Program-made: the position numbers and the translations under genes
Virus record (IMG/VR): IMGVR_UViG_3300043787_000096
Coordinates: 1-51,630 of that record
Direction: 5' to 3' (one strand)
DNA: 51,630 nucleotides
Source: a virus
Shown: positions 22,179-30,058 of the stretch, one piece after another
Layout of the letters: each line of letters starts with the position of its first letter
How positions within the stretch are numbered: position 1 is the first letter of the stretch
The notes under the pieces: model-generated
The model's database searches: none
Told to the model about the DNA's origin: nothing
What the model saw: the letters and a program-made list of their open reading frames with translations, nothing else

Positions 22179-23060
22179 TCACGGCACCGGCCCGCCAGGA
22201 GTGGCGATGCCCATCGCTTCGAGGCTGAGGCTGATCATCAGCGCGAGATGATCACTGCCGCCGGTGTCGCGCTGCACGTATCCCGTCAGCGCCGGTGTCA
22301 GTTCCGGTGTGAGGTAGAACCGGTCGATCCGGCCCCGGCCGAGCACGCCCGTCGACGCGAGCACGGGAGGCTCGCGGTGTTCCGGCGGCAGCGCCGCGGC
22401 CGCGTCGGTGAGCCCCGTTACTGCCAGCGCGTGATGCACCGAGTAGTCCGGTTCCAGCAGGTACCCGTTGTCGCCGGGGATGACCAGGGTCCGGGCGTTG
22501 CGCAGGTGCAGAGGCAATTCGTTCTCCAGGCCCGCGAGGTTGCCGCCGGGCGCGAGCCCGTTCCAGTCTCCGCCGGCGACGGCCGCGCCGCCGCGCTGGG
22601 CGAGCATGCTGGCCAGGTGCTGCCCCTGCGCGAGCTGCGCCAGCGCCGACCGGGACGGCAGGTGCACGCTGACGCACGTGACGGGATACGGGATGCCAGG
22701 TATCTCGACCGTTGCCTGGCACCAGGCCGGGAACAGCCCCGGCAGTTCCGGGGGACCCGAGTCGATGATGCGCAGGCCGCCCGCGACGAGGATCGCGGGA
22801 TGATGCCCTCCGGCAGCGCCCGGCATCGGCGGCCCGAGTACAGGGGTCATGCCGAGCGCGTTCGCGGTCCGGTACAGGTGGGCGGCCAGCCGCCACGGCT
22901 CCCGGGCGCTCATCTCCTGGAGAAGCACGACGTGCGGGTCCCATTCGGCCAGCGCCGTCATGCTGGCTTCCCACCGGGACGCCCCGTCGTCGCCGAGGCC
23001 GCCGCGCTCGAGGTTCGCGGACGCTACCCGCAGTTCTGTCACTGGCGTTAACGATGGCAC
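22179..23060 (-). CDS. Endonuclease/exonuclease/phosphatase (EEP) superfamily protein
   Basis: Product of 293 residues. Motifs in order: SANLERGG (metal Asn), HVVLLQEMSA (catalytic Glu), VSVHLPS, VAGGDWNGLA (Asp/Asn pair), GRIDRFYLTPEL and TGGSDHLAL (catalytic Asp-His). All EEP active-site residues are present, so a phosphodiesterase or nuclease of the DNase I/exonuclease III fold is likely; the substrate cannot be told. The 22011-22178 stretch downstream holds only the small gene's leader. Confidence 0.88.
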   Translation of the reverse strand: MPSLTPVTELRVASANLERGGLGDDGASRWEASMTALAEWDPHVVLLQEMSAREPWRLAAHLYRTANALGMTPVLGPPMPGAAGGHHPAILVAGGLRIIDSGPPELPGLFPAWCQATVEIPGIPYPVTCVSVHLPSRSALAQLAQGQHLASMLAQRGGAAVAGGDWNGLAPGGNLAGLENELPLHLRNARTLVIPGDNGYLLEPDYSVHHALAVTGLTDAAAALPPEHREPPVLASTGVLGRGRIDRFYLTPELTPALTGYVQRDTGGSDHLALMISLSLEAMGIATPGGPVP

Positions 23061-23097
23061 TGTGCCTCCTCAGGCTGTCGCGTGTTCTCTTCGGTCT

Positions 23098-23277
23098 TCA
23101 GTCGCCGATGGCCCGCCGGGCGGCAGCAGCTTCCCGCATGTCGCCTCGGTTCGCGGCGCACTCGGCGACCGCCAGCAGCGTCCGGGCGTTCAGCAGTTCG
23201 AACGCCCGCCGCCGGGCGTCGTCAGCCTGACCGGCGGGACTGACCCGCTCCCGGTCGTCGGGGGCGACGGCTGTCAC
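23098..23277 (-). CDS. Small helical protein
   Basis: Product of 59 residues, GTG start at 23277 with GTGA overlap. Mostly one helical stretch (RRRAFELLNARTLLAVAECA). No motif. The coupling to the next gene is the main support. Confidence 0.5.
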   Translation of the reverse strand: MTAVAPDDRERVSPAGQADDARRRAFELLNARTLLAVAECAANRGDMREAAAARRAIGD

Positions 23278-23522
23278 CGGGCGTTCCGGTCCTGCCGCCA
23301 CCGCACCCAGGGGCCATCGGACCGCAACCGCCCCCGCCACTGGTTCCCGGTCGGCAGGAAGCCGCTCACCAAGGTCACGGTGCCCAGGTGGGCGCTCACC
23401 TCCGTCACCACCGCCTCGTCGGCCTTCCCGGCGCGCAGGACGCCCGCTGCCGCCCGCTGGGATCTCTGCCGGTCATAGGTCACGCCGCAGGCGGTGCCGG
23501 CGTCCCACGGGTAAGCAATCAC
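23274..23522 (-). CDS. Hypothetical protein
   Basis: Product of 82 residues, GTG start at 23522. It includes VVTEVSAHLGTVTLVSGFLP, a short beta-rich segment, and a basic end. It begins inside the 3' end of the preceding gene (about 50 nt overlap), unlike the 4-nt overlaps elsewhere, so either its start or the upstream gene's end may be misplaced. Confidence 0.5.
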   Translation of the reverse strand: MIAYPWDAGTACGVTYDRQRSQRAAAGVLRAGKADEAVVTEVSAHLGTVTLVSGFLPTGNQWRGRLRSDGPWVRWRQDRNAR

Positions 23523-23796
23523 CGCGCGGCCCGTCCTTGCGCACCGGCCGGAACTCGTAGTCGGCGATGATCATCCGGCGCAGCTCGTCAGGTGCGGCAG
23601 CCCTCTCCCGGCCGCCGATCCCGTCGCGCCGCCCGAACCACCACTCGCCGTCCTCGCAGCCGATCTCGTACGCATCCCCCCAGTTGAACTCCAGCGCCTC
23701 CAGCGCCGCGTCCCGCGCGGCGCCCGTCATCTCATGGTGCTCCAGATCGTCCTGTACTTCCGCAGAACCCCCCGCAGCGTTTCCCTCCGCTGCCAT
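23473..23796 (-). CDS. Hypothetical protein
   Basis: Product of 107 residues from ATG 23796, with GGGAGGGG upstream. The core (GCEDGEWWFGRRDGIGGRER, then PDELRRMIIADYEFRPV) resembles small actinobacterial proteins that end soon after a DYxxxPV segment; here about 20 basic residues follow and overlap the next gene. Function unknown. Confidence 0.6.
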   Translation of the reverse strand: MAAEGNAAGGSAEVQDDLEHHEMTGAARDAALEALEFNWGDAYEIGCEDGEWWFGRRDGIGGRERAAAPDELRRMIIADYEFRPVRKDGPRGDCLPVGRRHRLRRDL

Positions 23797-23825
23797 AATG
23801 CCGCCGCCCCTCCCGGTGTCGTCGC

Positions 23826-23840
23826 TGATGCATAGCATCA
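23826..23840. promoter_or_regulatory. Operator-like palindrome between divergent genes
   Basis: TGATGCATAGCATCA is a perfect inverted repeat (6-bp arms, 3-bp centre) in the 134-bp gap between the minus gene at 23796 and the Xre regulator at 23931. Likely binding site for that regulator. Confidence 0.5.
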
Positions 23841-23930
23841 CATCGCGCACGGGGCGTAAGCTGGCAGTGCTGTCGTGCTGTCGCCTCCGGGAGACAGCGG
23901 ACAGCACCACCTCGCGAAATGGGACGCGCG

Positions 23931-25115
23931 ATGACATTCAGCGACGAGCTATGCCGCCTTCTCCGCGAACGCGGCATGAGCCAGCGAGAGCTGGCGCGCC
24001 GCAGTCACTACGACTGCGGCCACATCAACAAGCTCTGCACAGGTGTCAAGCCGGCCACCCCCGGGGTAGCAGCCGTCCTCGACGACATCCTCGGTGCGGG
24101 AGGTACCCTCATGGCCGCCGTGAACCGGCGCTCTGTCCTGGCCGGCGCGGCGGCGCTGGCGAGCGCGCCCCTGCTCGGCGTCCTCGACGCCGGCCGCCTG
24201 GAATGGGCGCAGCGTCACCCCCTCCGCATCGACACCGCCGCAGTGGAATCCCTCGCCGGGGTGCTGGCCGCCCAGCGCCGCGCCGAGGACGCGGTCGGGG
24301 CAGCCGCCGTCATGAAACCGGTCCTCGCCCAGCTCGGCGAGATCGAGGATCTCGTCCGCCATGTGCGCGGCCCCGTGCGCCCCGCGCTGATCGGCGTCGC
24401 CCAGCAGTGGGCGCAGTTCGCCGCCTACCTGCGCCGGGACGCCGGGGACGGTCCCGGTGACCGGGCGCGCCTCGCGCAGGCCCTCGAATGGGCGCAGGAA
24501 GCAGGCGACGCCACGATGACCGCGACGGTCCTCGTCCAGCGCGGCTCGCTGGCCCTGGGTGCCGGGGAACTCGGCTCCGCGATCGGCCTCGCGCAGGCCG
24601 CCCAGCGGGACAGGCGCGCAGCGGCGGGGCAGCGGGCGGATGCCGCCGACCTGGAAGCCCGCGCGTACGCCGCAGCCGGGGACGGCCTGCGCGCCGAGCG
24701 CAAGCTAGCCGAGGCGGCGGAGCTGGCGGGGAACCTCGGCCGCCTGCCGCCGTGGCTGTACTGGATGAACCCGTGGTATTTCGAGTGCGCGCGCGGCGCG
24801 GCCTACGGCTACCTCGCACCGGACCCGCGCTACCGGGACCTGGCCGTCAGCGCGCTGGAGGGCGGGTATGCGCGGCTGCCGGGCGATCAGCCGTCGTCGG
24901 CGTGGGCGTCGACGCTGCTGGTGCGGCTGGCGGCCGTGCACGCGCGCGGCGGGGATCCGGGGCGGGCGTGCGAGGTGGCGATGCGGTGCGCGGGCATCGC
25001 GGAGGCGACCGGATCGGTGCGGCTGCGCGGGATGCTCGTCCAGCTTCACGCGGGGATGGCTTCCCGGTGGCCCGGCGATGCGGCTATTGCGGGGCTCGGG
25101 GAAGCGATACGATGA
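23931..25115 (+). CDS. Xre-family regulator with large C-terminal helical repeat domain
   Basis: Product of 394 residues from ATG 23931 (an ATG 12 nt upstream is also possible). The HTH (LLRERGMSQRELARRSHYDC, then GHINKLCTGVKPATP) is followed by NRRSVLAGAAALASAPLLG and a long TPR-like helical array, the layout of a large family of actinomycete regulators. Such proteins usually sit beside a small unknown gene and respond to unknown signals. A strong terminator follows at 25142. Confidence 0.85.
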   Translation: MTFSDELCRLLRERGMSQRELARRSHYDCGHINKLCTGVKPATPGVAAVLDDILGAGGTLMAAVNRRSVLAGAAALASAPLLGVLDAGRLEWAQRHPLRIDTAAVESLAGVLAAQRRAEDAVGAAAVMKPVLAQLGEIEDLVRHVRGPVRPALIGVAQQWAQFAAYLRRDAGDGPGDRARLAQALEWAQEAGDATMTATVLVQRGSLALGAGELGSAIGLAQAAQRDRRAAAGQRADAADLEARAYAAAGDGLRAERKLAEAAELAGNLGRLPPWLYWMNPWYFECARGAAYGYLAPDPRYRDLAVSALEGGYARLPGDQPSSAWASTLLVRLAAVHARGGDPGRACEVAMRCAGIAEATGSVRLRGMLVQLHAGMASRWPGDAAIAGLGEAIR

Positions 25116-25141
25116 GAGCCGCGTCCCAAAGCGCGCGATAA

Positions 25142-25172
25142 CGCCCCCGCCGGCTATCGAACGGCGGGGGCG
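25142..25172. terminator. Bidirectional terminator-like hairpin
   Basis: CGCCCCCGCCG (25142-25152) and CGGCGGGGGCG (25162-25172) form an 11-bp stem with a 9-nt loop between two convergent genes (ends 25115 and 25251). TGTCTTG follows on the plus strand. Confidence 0.7.
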
Positions 25173-25250
25173 CTGTCTTGATCCGGGCAATCCCCAGCGT
25201 AGCCCGCGAGGTCTAATCTTTGACAGAGCGTGCTGACACCCGCACGGGGG

Positions 25251-25571
25251 TCAGCTTTCACCCCCGGGCGGCTCCCATTCGGCAATGGCCCGGCGGTAAG
25301 CGGCCTCTGCCGCCATGAGCGCCCGGGATTCTTCGGCCCCGTCACGGCCTTTCGACCGCGCATCGAAGAACGCTGCCAGGCGGCGGGTGCACTCGCGGTC
25401 GAACGCTGCCAGCCCCGCCTCGCTGATGACGCGCTCCCGCTCCACGGCGTCCCTGACGACCGCGCGGACGGGCCGCCCTTCGCGGGCTGCGATGTCGTCG
25501 AGCCAGCCCCACGTATCGGCTGCCGGGCGGAAGGTGATCGGGTTCCGCGCGTGGCGGTCGCTTTCCGGCAT
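25251..25571 (-). CDS. Ribbon-helix-helix-like hypothetical protein
   Basis: Product of 106 residues. The N-terminus (NPITFRPAADTWGWLDDIAA, then REGRPVRAVVRDAVER) fits a ribbon-helix-helix DNA-binding fold; the rest is a long helix. It starts directly after the stop of the upstream gene. It could be the regulator acting at the GTGGTGACACCAC sites upstream of that gene (inference). Confidence 0.6.
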   Translation of the reverse strand: MPESDRHARNPITFRPAADTWGWLDDIAAREGRPVRAVVRDAVERERVISEAGLAAFDRECTRRLAAFFDARSKGRDGAEESRALMAAEAAYRRAIAEWEPPGGES

Positions 25572-26501
25572 TCAGTCCACGCTCCCGAACTCGGCACGCA
25601 GGTCCGCCGCGAGCGCTGCCAGTTCCGGGGTCAGCGGGATCCGGCGGGCGATGTAGGCCCCGTAGTTGCTGTAGGACCAGTTGTCGCCGTCAGCGCCGTT
25701 GTAGATGAGCAGCCACAGCGCGCCGGCCCCCTCGTCCGTGCGCAGCTGGATGTACGGCGCGCCGGCCTCGGTGCGCCGCGCGGGCCTGATCCGGGCGGAC
25801 GGAAGGGCATGCAGGTCGCCGGTAACCTCGGCGGGGATCTCGCCATCGGCGGTGCGGGACAGTTCCGCGGCGCGCTCCATGAGGCCCTCGCGCCGTGCCT
25901 GCCGCGCTTCGCGTCCCTCCAGTCCGGCGCGCTCCTCGGGGGTGGCCTCACGGCACTCAGAGAAGTACAGGTAGCCGGATTCGTCCATGACGCCGAATGT
26001 CCAGCCATCCTCGCCGTAGTACTTCTTCCAGGTCCGCAGTCCGGTGACGGCGCGGCCGTCGCCGAGCCGGGCGGTCTCGCCCGGTCCGGGAGGCGCGGCA
26101 CCGTCCGGGCCGGAGAGCGTGAATACGGGAGCGTCCGGCGCGGCTGCGCGGGCGCGGGCTTCCGCCTCTGCCATCTCCGCCTTGATACGGTCCTTCTGCC
26201 GCTGCGCCTGCCGCTCGTAGTGGGCCTTGAACGCGGCGGTTATCTTGTCCGCCTCGGCCGCGGTGAGGCCGACCGCCTTGCCGCCGTCACGCCCGTCATC
26301 GATGGGAAGCGCGTGGGTGATGCCGGGTGCGGGCGGCGCCGCCACTTCGCGAGGGTGGTTCCGGGTCCTGATCCATTCCCGGCCGTCGCGGGTCAGGACG
26401 AGTTCCCATGCGCTGCTGTCGGGGCTGCCGAACGGGGCGATGCTGATGTCCAGCCGGCCGCCGTCGCGGAGCGTCTTGGTGAGTACGTGCTGATCGTTCA
26501 T
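25572..26501 (-). CDS. Hypothetical protein controlled by twin palindromes
   Basis: Product of 309 residues; ATG at 26501 with GGAAGGGG upstream. N-terminal beta-rich region (WELVLTRDGREWIRTRNHPR), a central charged coiled coil (EADKITAAFKAHYERQAQRQ and following), and a C-terminal domain with YYGEDGWTFGVMDESGYLYF and WLLIYNGADGDNWSYSNYG. I do not recognise it. It is the only gene with two copies of a 13-bp palindrome immediately upstream. Confidence 0.7.
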   Translation of the reverse strand: MNDQHVLTKTLRDGGRLDISIAPFGSPDSSAWELVLTRDGREWIRTRNHPREVAAPPAPGITHALPIDDGRDGGKAVGLTAAEADKITAAFKAHYERQAQRQKDRIKAEMAEAEARARAAAPDAPVFTLSGPDGAAPPGPGETARLGDGRAVTGLRTWKKYYGEDGWTFGVMDESGYLYFSECREATPEERAGLEGREARQARREGLMERAAELSRTADGEIPAEVTGDLHALPSARIRPARRTEAGAPYIQLRTDEGAGALWLLIYNGADGDNWSYSNYGAYIARRIPLTPELAALAADLRAEFGSVD

Positions 26502-26517
26502 GGTTCCCCTTCCGTTT

Positions 26518-26559
26518 GTGGTGACACCACTGAATCTACGGCCTACGTGGTGACACCAC
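26518..26559. promoter_or_regulatory. Two identical 13-bp operator palindromes
   Basis: GTGGTGACACCAC occurs at 26518-26530 and 26547-26559, 29 bp apart start to start. Each is a perfect palindrome around one central base. They lie directly upstream of the gene starting at 26501, so cooperative repression is likely; the regulator is unknown. Confidence 0.7.
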
Positions 26560-26629
26560 AAGAGGTTCGCGGGAAGGTAAGCAAGATGTGGCGATGGGGT
26601 CAGCGGCAGCGTGCGTAACGCTCACGCGG

Positions 26630-27103
26630 TCATTCTCGCGTATCCGGGCAGTAGTCCGGCGCGGGCTCAGCGGACGGCCTGACCGACCTGCCGCCGCAGT
26701 AGTGCCGCCCGATCGGCTGGCTCTCGTACCCGGCGTGGACCCATCCCGTGCAGACCGACGGGATCAGGGAGCCGCCGCACGGGATGATCTCTTCGCCGCA
26801 GTGGCGGCAGAAGACCTGCTCCGCGTCGTGGCAGGTGAACGTGCACCGCTCCCCGCTGCACGACGGCGACCCGCTGCACCCGTGGATGCAATCCGGCACG
26901 TCGTACAGCGGCCCGAGGGTCGCGAGCCACTCCCGTTCATCCGCCTCCGGTGCCAGCTCTGCCGCCACCATCCTCGCCTCAGCGCGCTTCGCCGCCCTAG
27001 TGCCTGCCGGGCCTCCCCCGGAGCAGTCCGGTCCGGGATCGCGCCCGGCCCGCGTACCGGGGCAGCAGCCGGGGACCTTGCGCCTGCCGAGCATCGGTGC
27101 CAT
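26630..27103 (-). CDS. Cysteine-rich zinc-binding hypothetical protein
   Basis: Product of 157 residues. The central part has C-H-C-rich motifs (CIHGCSGSPSCSGERCTFTC, then VFCRHCGEEIIPCGG) and later VCTGWVHAG, suggesting at least two zinc sites. The start may be internal, at about 26971 (MVAAELAPEADEREW). Similar cysteine-rich proteins are common in actinophages; function unknown. Confidence 0.65.
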   Translation of the reverse strand: MAPMLGRRKVPGCCPGTRAGRDPGPDCSGGGPAGTRAAKRAEARMVAAELAPEADEREWLATLGPLYDVPDCIHGCSGSPSCSGERCTFTCHDAEQVFCRHCGEEIIPCGGSLIPSVCTGWVHAGYESQPIGRHYCGGRSVRPSAEPAPDYCPDTRE

Positions 27104-27107
27104 GAGC

Positions 27108-27524
27108 CTAGCCTGCCCGCTCCCGGCGGCGAGCCTCGCACGGCTCGCTCAGGTGCGCCGGCCCGAGCACCGGGTCTCCCGTCCACCAGTGGCACCGCCC
27201 GCAGTAACCCTCCCGGATATCGTTCGGGTTCGGCGACGTGGCACCGCAGCACGGGCAGGTGAATGCGGCGAGCCTAGCGGCCCCGTCCGTTTCCGCCGCC
27301 CAATCCCGGAAGAGGTCAAGGACTGCCTCAACGGCAGCTAGCGCGACCGCGTCCGAGGCGCGGGCGTCCCGCAGGCCGGCAGCGCGGGCACCGACCCAGC
27401 CGCCGTTTTTCGCGCGGGTCCCGATGATGCCCAGGTAGGTGAGGTTGTCGATCCGCTCCATGAATGCCTTCGCGGCCATCGCGGTCGGCGTGGGTCCCGT
27501 GGCCGCTTCGGCGTCGCCGGTCAT
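27108..27524 (-). CDS. Zinc-ribbon hypothetical protein
   Basis: Product of 138 residues. After a helical N-terminus, CPCCGATSPNPNDIREGYCG continues to RCHWW, a full CxxC...CxxC zinc ribbon that I associate with small Streptomyces phage proteins. It likely binds nucleic acid. It lies just upstream of the cysteine-rich gene with a 4-nt gap. Confidence 0.7.
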   Translation of the reverse strand: MTGDAEAATGPTPTAMAAKAFMERIDNLTYLGIIGTRAKNGGWVGARAAGLRDARASDAVALAAVEAVLDLFRDWAAETDGAARLAAFTCPCCGATSPNPNDIREGYCGRCHWWTGDPVLGPAHLSEPCEARRRERAG

Positions 27525-27555
27525 GCGGGCGAGCGTACCGGCCCCGGAGACGCTA

Positions 27556-27592
27556 AGAGCGGCCCACCCGCCGTCCGGAGGGCTGCCGCTCT
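27556..27592 (-). terminator. Hairpin after the 27636-27908 gene
   Basis: AGAGCGGC (27556-27563) pairs with GCCGCTCT (27585-27592) in the short gap between two minus-strand genes; extra pairing is possible inside the loop. It could end transcription of the gene at 27636-27908. Confidence 0.4.
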
Positions 27593-27635
27593 ATTCGGGA
27601 CCTGCGGGTCCCTCGCGTGCGATCAGGATAGCGCG

Positions 27636-27908
27636 CTACTCCGGCCCCCACCAGTGCCCCGGCTCCCCGAATCCCGGCGACGCGAAATGCGCGCCCCGGT
27701 CGTCCCCGTCGACCTGGACGGCCAGCCATCCGCGGTGGACGTGCATGACGCACCCGGACACGTCCCGCACCAGGGCGGTGTCGTCCTCCTGGCCGAGGAA
27801 CTGGTCCCCGGCGATCGTCTTGAACGGCTCCGGGTTCTCCGGGTCCCACAGGGCGATGTCGCCGTGCATGACCCTGGTCTTGCCTCGCATGATGCCTGCG
27901 CTCTCCAC
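27636..27908 (-). CDS. Hypothetical protein
   Basis: Product of 90 residues (GTG at 27908 or ATG at 27890). Sequence such as GDQFLGQEDDTALVRDVSGC, then VMHVHRGWLAVQVDGDDRGA suggests a small beta-barrel. No family recognised. Confidence 0.6.
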   Translation of the reverse strand: MESAGIMRGKTRVMHGDIALWDPENPEPFKTIAGDQFLGQEDDTALVRDVSGCVMHVHRGWLAVQVDGDDRGAHFASPGFGEPGHWWGPE

Positions 27909-27964
27909 GGCCCCTAGTGTGCCTCACCGGCGAGTACCCGCGACGCGGAGAGAGGGCGGGAGGT

Positions 27965-29215
27965 TCACGCGGTCACCAGTTCCCCGGCCAGCTCGGCAAC
28001 AGCGGACGCCGGGTCGTCGTGCCGCTTGCACGCCTCGATCACGTCCGCCGGCGACACCCCGGAGATTCCCCTCACGTCAGGCGCGGGGCACCCGTACCAG
28101 CGGGCGATGAGCCGCCCGGCCTGCTCTGCGTCCGCCAGCCCGAAATGCTCCACGAGGTCGATGCGCCCGGCCCGGACCACTGCGGAGTCGAGGACTTCCG
28201 GCGTGTTGGTGGTCATCACGGTGAGCAGCCCGTGCGGGGTGGCGATCCCGTCGAGCGTGTTCAGCAGCCCGGACAAGGTGACCTCGCCGGCGTCGTCGTC
28301 GCGCCGGGTGGTGGCATGGAACACGTCGGCGTCCTCAAGCAGCAGCATGCTACGCGGGCTGATGCGGGAGGCGACACGCAGCAGCTCGCCGTCCTTCTTC
28401 ACGTCAGCCAGCGGCAGGTACCACGTGTCCATCCCGAAATGGGTGGCGATGGCGCGGGCCACCGACGTCTTGCCGGTGCCCGGCGGCCCCTCGTACAGGT
28501 GGCCGCGGTGCCACGGGATGCAGCGGCGCGCGCAGTCCTGCTCGCTGGCCAGGAACCGGGCGACGTCACCGGTGAGCCGTTCGAGCTGTCCCGGTGCGAG
28601 GATCACGCTGTCCAGGTCACGGGCCGGGAGGTCGTCGAGCCGCTCCCAGTCATCCCACCTGCCGAGCATCCGGAACGCGGGCTTGCGCTTGCGGTCGTGG
28701 CTGCGGCGCAGCACCCCGCCGATCTCCTCCAGGAGCGCCTGGCGGCCGGCGAGGGAACGGGCGGTGAACACGATCTCGGGGGGCTTCCAGTAGCCGTCTT
28801 CCTTGCCGGACCGCTCGCCGTCCGCCACCACGACCTTGACCTTGTGCCCGGCGACGGTGATGACCTGCTCGCGGGTGCCGTCGTAGCGCAGCCGCAGCGA
28901 CGGCGGCGCGGGGCGCTCTCCCGGCACGGCAACCTCCGCGTACCGTTTCGACGACCATGCCACGAGCGCCCGTTGTTCTTTCGGCGCCAGGATGCCGAGC
29001 ACCCACTCGTGCAGCTCGTCGTACACGTCATCGCTGCCGGGGACTTTCACGGTGTACCGGGTCCGCTCGCTGGCCGTGTTCCGCAGCCAGCGGGCCGCCG
29101 GGAGCGCCGCCTGGCCGGCGGCCAGCGCCATCGCCAGCCGGGGTGCCTTCTCGCGGAGGGCGGCGATCAGGTCGGATACGGGAACGCGCGGTGACGGTGC
29201 CTCGATTTCGCTCAC
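27965..29215 (-). CDS. BCS1-like AAA ATPase
   Basis: Product of 416 residues. The AAA core has Walker A GPPGTGKT (243-250), Walker B MLLLEDADVF and the second-region-of-homology MTTNTPEVLD with RAGRIDLVEHF. The lead-in RPARDLDSVILAPGQ-type and IPWHRGHLYEGPPG match mitochondrial BCS1 better than FtsH or Cdc48. The N-terminal half lacks a membrane helix, but a tiny membrane protein gene overlaps its GTG start (29215). BCS1 rings transport folded protein across a membrane; the bacterial role is unknown and defence is only a guess. Confidence 0.85.
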   Translation of the reverse strand: MSEIEAPSPRVPVSDLIAALREKAPRLAMALAAGQAALPAARWLRNTASERTRYTVKVPGSDDVYDELHEWVLGILAPKEQRALVAWSSKRYAEVAVPGERPAPPSLRLRYDGTREQVITVAGHKVKVVVADGERSGKEDGYWKPPEIVFTARSLAGRQALLEEIGGVLRRSHDRKRKPAFRMLGRWDDWERLDDLPARDLDSVILAPGQLERLTGDVARFLASEQDCARRCIPWHRGHLYEGPPGTGKTSVARAIATHFGMDTWYLPLADVKKDGELLRVASRISPRSMLLLEDADVFHATTRRDDDAGEVTLSGLLNTLDGIATPHGLLTVMTTNTPEVLDSAVVRAGRIDLVEHFGLADAEQAGRLIARWYGCPAPDVRGISGVSPADVIEACKRHDDPASAVAELAGELVTA

Positions 29216-29349
29216 GTGCTCAATTCTTCCGTGCGCCCGGAGTGACCGGGACGGGGAAACGCCGCGCGGACGGCGAGCCTGCGGATGTACCGCGAGGCGG
29301 CGACGGCGCTGACGGCGGCAAGTACGCGCAGGATGCTCACCGCGCTCAT
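29212..29349 (-). CDS. Tiny membrane protein coupled to the BCS1-like ATPase
   Basis: Product of 45 residues, ATG 29349, stop TGA at 29212-29214 overlapping the ATPase start (GTGA). The N-terminal VSILRVLAAVSAVAASRYIR is hydrophobic with a basic end, followed by a polar tail. It may supply the membrane anchor that eukaryotic BCS1 carries in the same chain. The helix is short, so membrane insertion is not certain. Confidence 0.6.
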   Translation of the reverse strand: MSAVSILRVLAAVSAVAASRYIRRLAVRAAFPRPGHSGRTEELST

Positions 29350-29431
29350 CCTGCCGTATCGTGACCGTCCTGCCGGCGTGTCGTCACCGGGTCACGTGAA
29401 CTTTCCGCCGGCGTGCCGCGACGATAACGTC

Positions 29432-30037
29432 ATGAGACAACTCGCCGTCACCGCCGGGCTCCTCGCCGTCGCCGCCGCCGGATGCGCGACGCCGGGCGCC
29501 GTCCCGGCTCCCGCCAGCACCGTGCAGGATGCCCGGACCAGCCCCGCCGCGCTCCCGTTCGCCGCTCCCGCCGTCGTCGAGGGCGGCAGCGGGGCGATGC
29601 TGCGTGCCGCCCCGTCCGGTGCCTGGTGGCTCCCCTACGCCGGCACGCAGACCGATGAGATCGTGCCCCTGCACGGGCGGTGGCTCATCACGGAGATCCG
29701 CGTGGCCCCTGTCGGCGGGGCCGGCACCGTCCCGGACCCGGCGTCCGGTGACGGCCTGGAGGTGATCTCCGGCGGCCGGGTGTGGCCCGGCACGGGCGAC
29801 GGGACCAGTGCCAGCGTCGCCTGGGACGGGTGCCTGCCGGTCCTCGCCGGCGGGACCGTCATCAGGCCGGGCCGCGGCGTCACCGACGCTGCCGTGTGGG
29901 ACGTGGCCGCCGGGCCAGCCGAGCTGAGATGGCAGGACGCCGACGGGAAGAGCGTGACGTGGAAGCTGCCGGCGGCCAGTACCGGGCCGCTGCCGTCCGG
30001 GGTGCGGGAAGTGATGGATACCGGGAGCGGCTGCTGA
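29432..30037 (+). CDS. Secreted lipoprotein
   Basis: Product of 201 residues from ATG 29432. Signal MRQLAVTAGLLAVAAAGC ends in a lipobox with the modified cysteine at 18. The mature part has a beta-rich look (GAWWLPYAGTQTDEIVPLHG, ITEIRVAPVGGAG) and a C-terminal cysteine. It stands alone between two minus-strand operons. No clear Shine-Dalgarno sequence; it may be leaderless. Function unknown. Confidence 0.75.
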   Translation: MRQLAVTAGLLAVAAAGCATPGAVPAPASTVQDARTSPAALPFAAPAVVEGGSGAMLRAAPSGAWWLPYAGTQTDEIVPLHGRWLITEIRVAPVGGAGTVPDPASGDGLEVISGGRVWPGTGDGTSASVAWDGCLPVLAGGTVIRPGRGVTDAAVWDVAAGPAELRWQDADGKSVTWKLPAASTGPLPSGVREVMDTGSGC

Positions 30038-30058
30038 ACGGCGGCGGCCGGCACCGGA

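Noticed and set aside
23919-23930. Upstream ATG as start of the Xre regulator
   Set aside because: The ATG at 23931 has GGGA about 8 nt upstream and begins directly with the HTH; the extra four codons add nothing recognisable. Not excluded.
27917-29194. 425-codon plus-strand frame
   Set aside because: Antisense to the BCS1-like ATPase; no recognisable motif.
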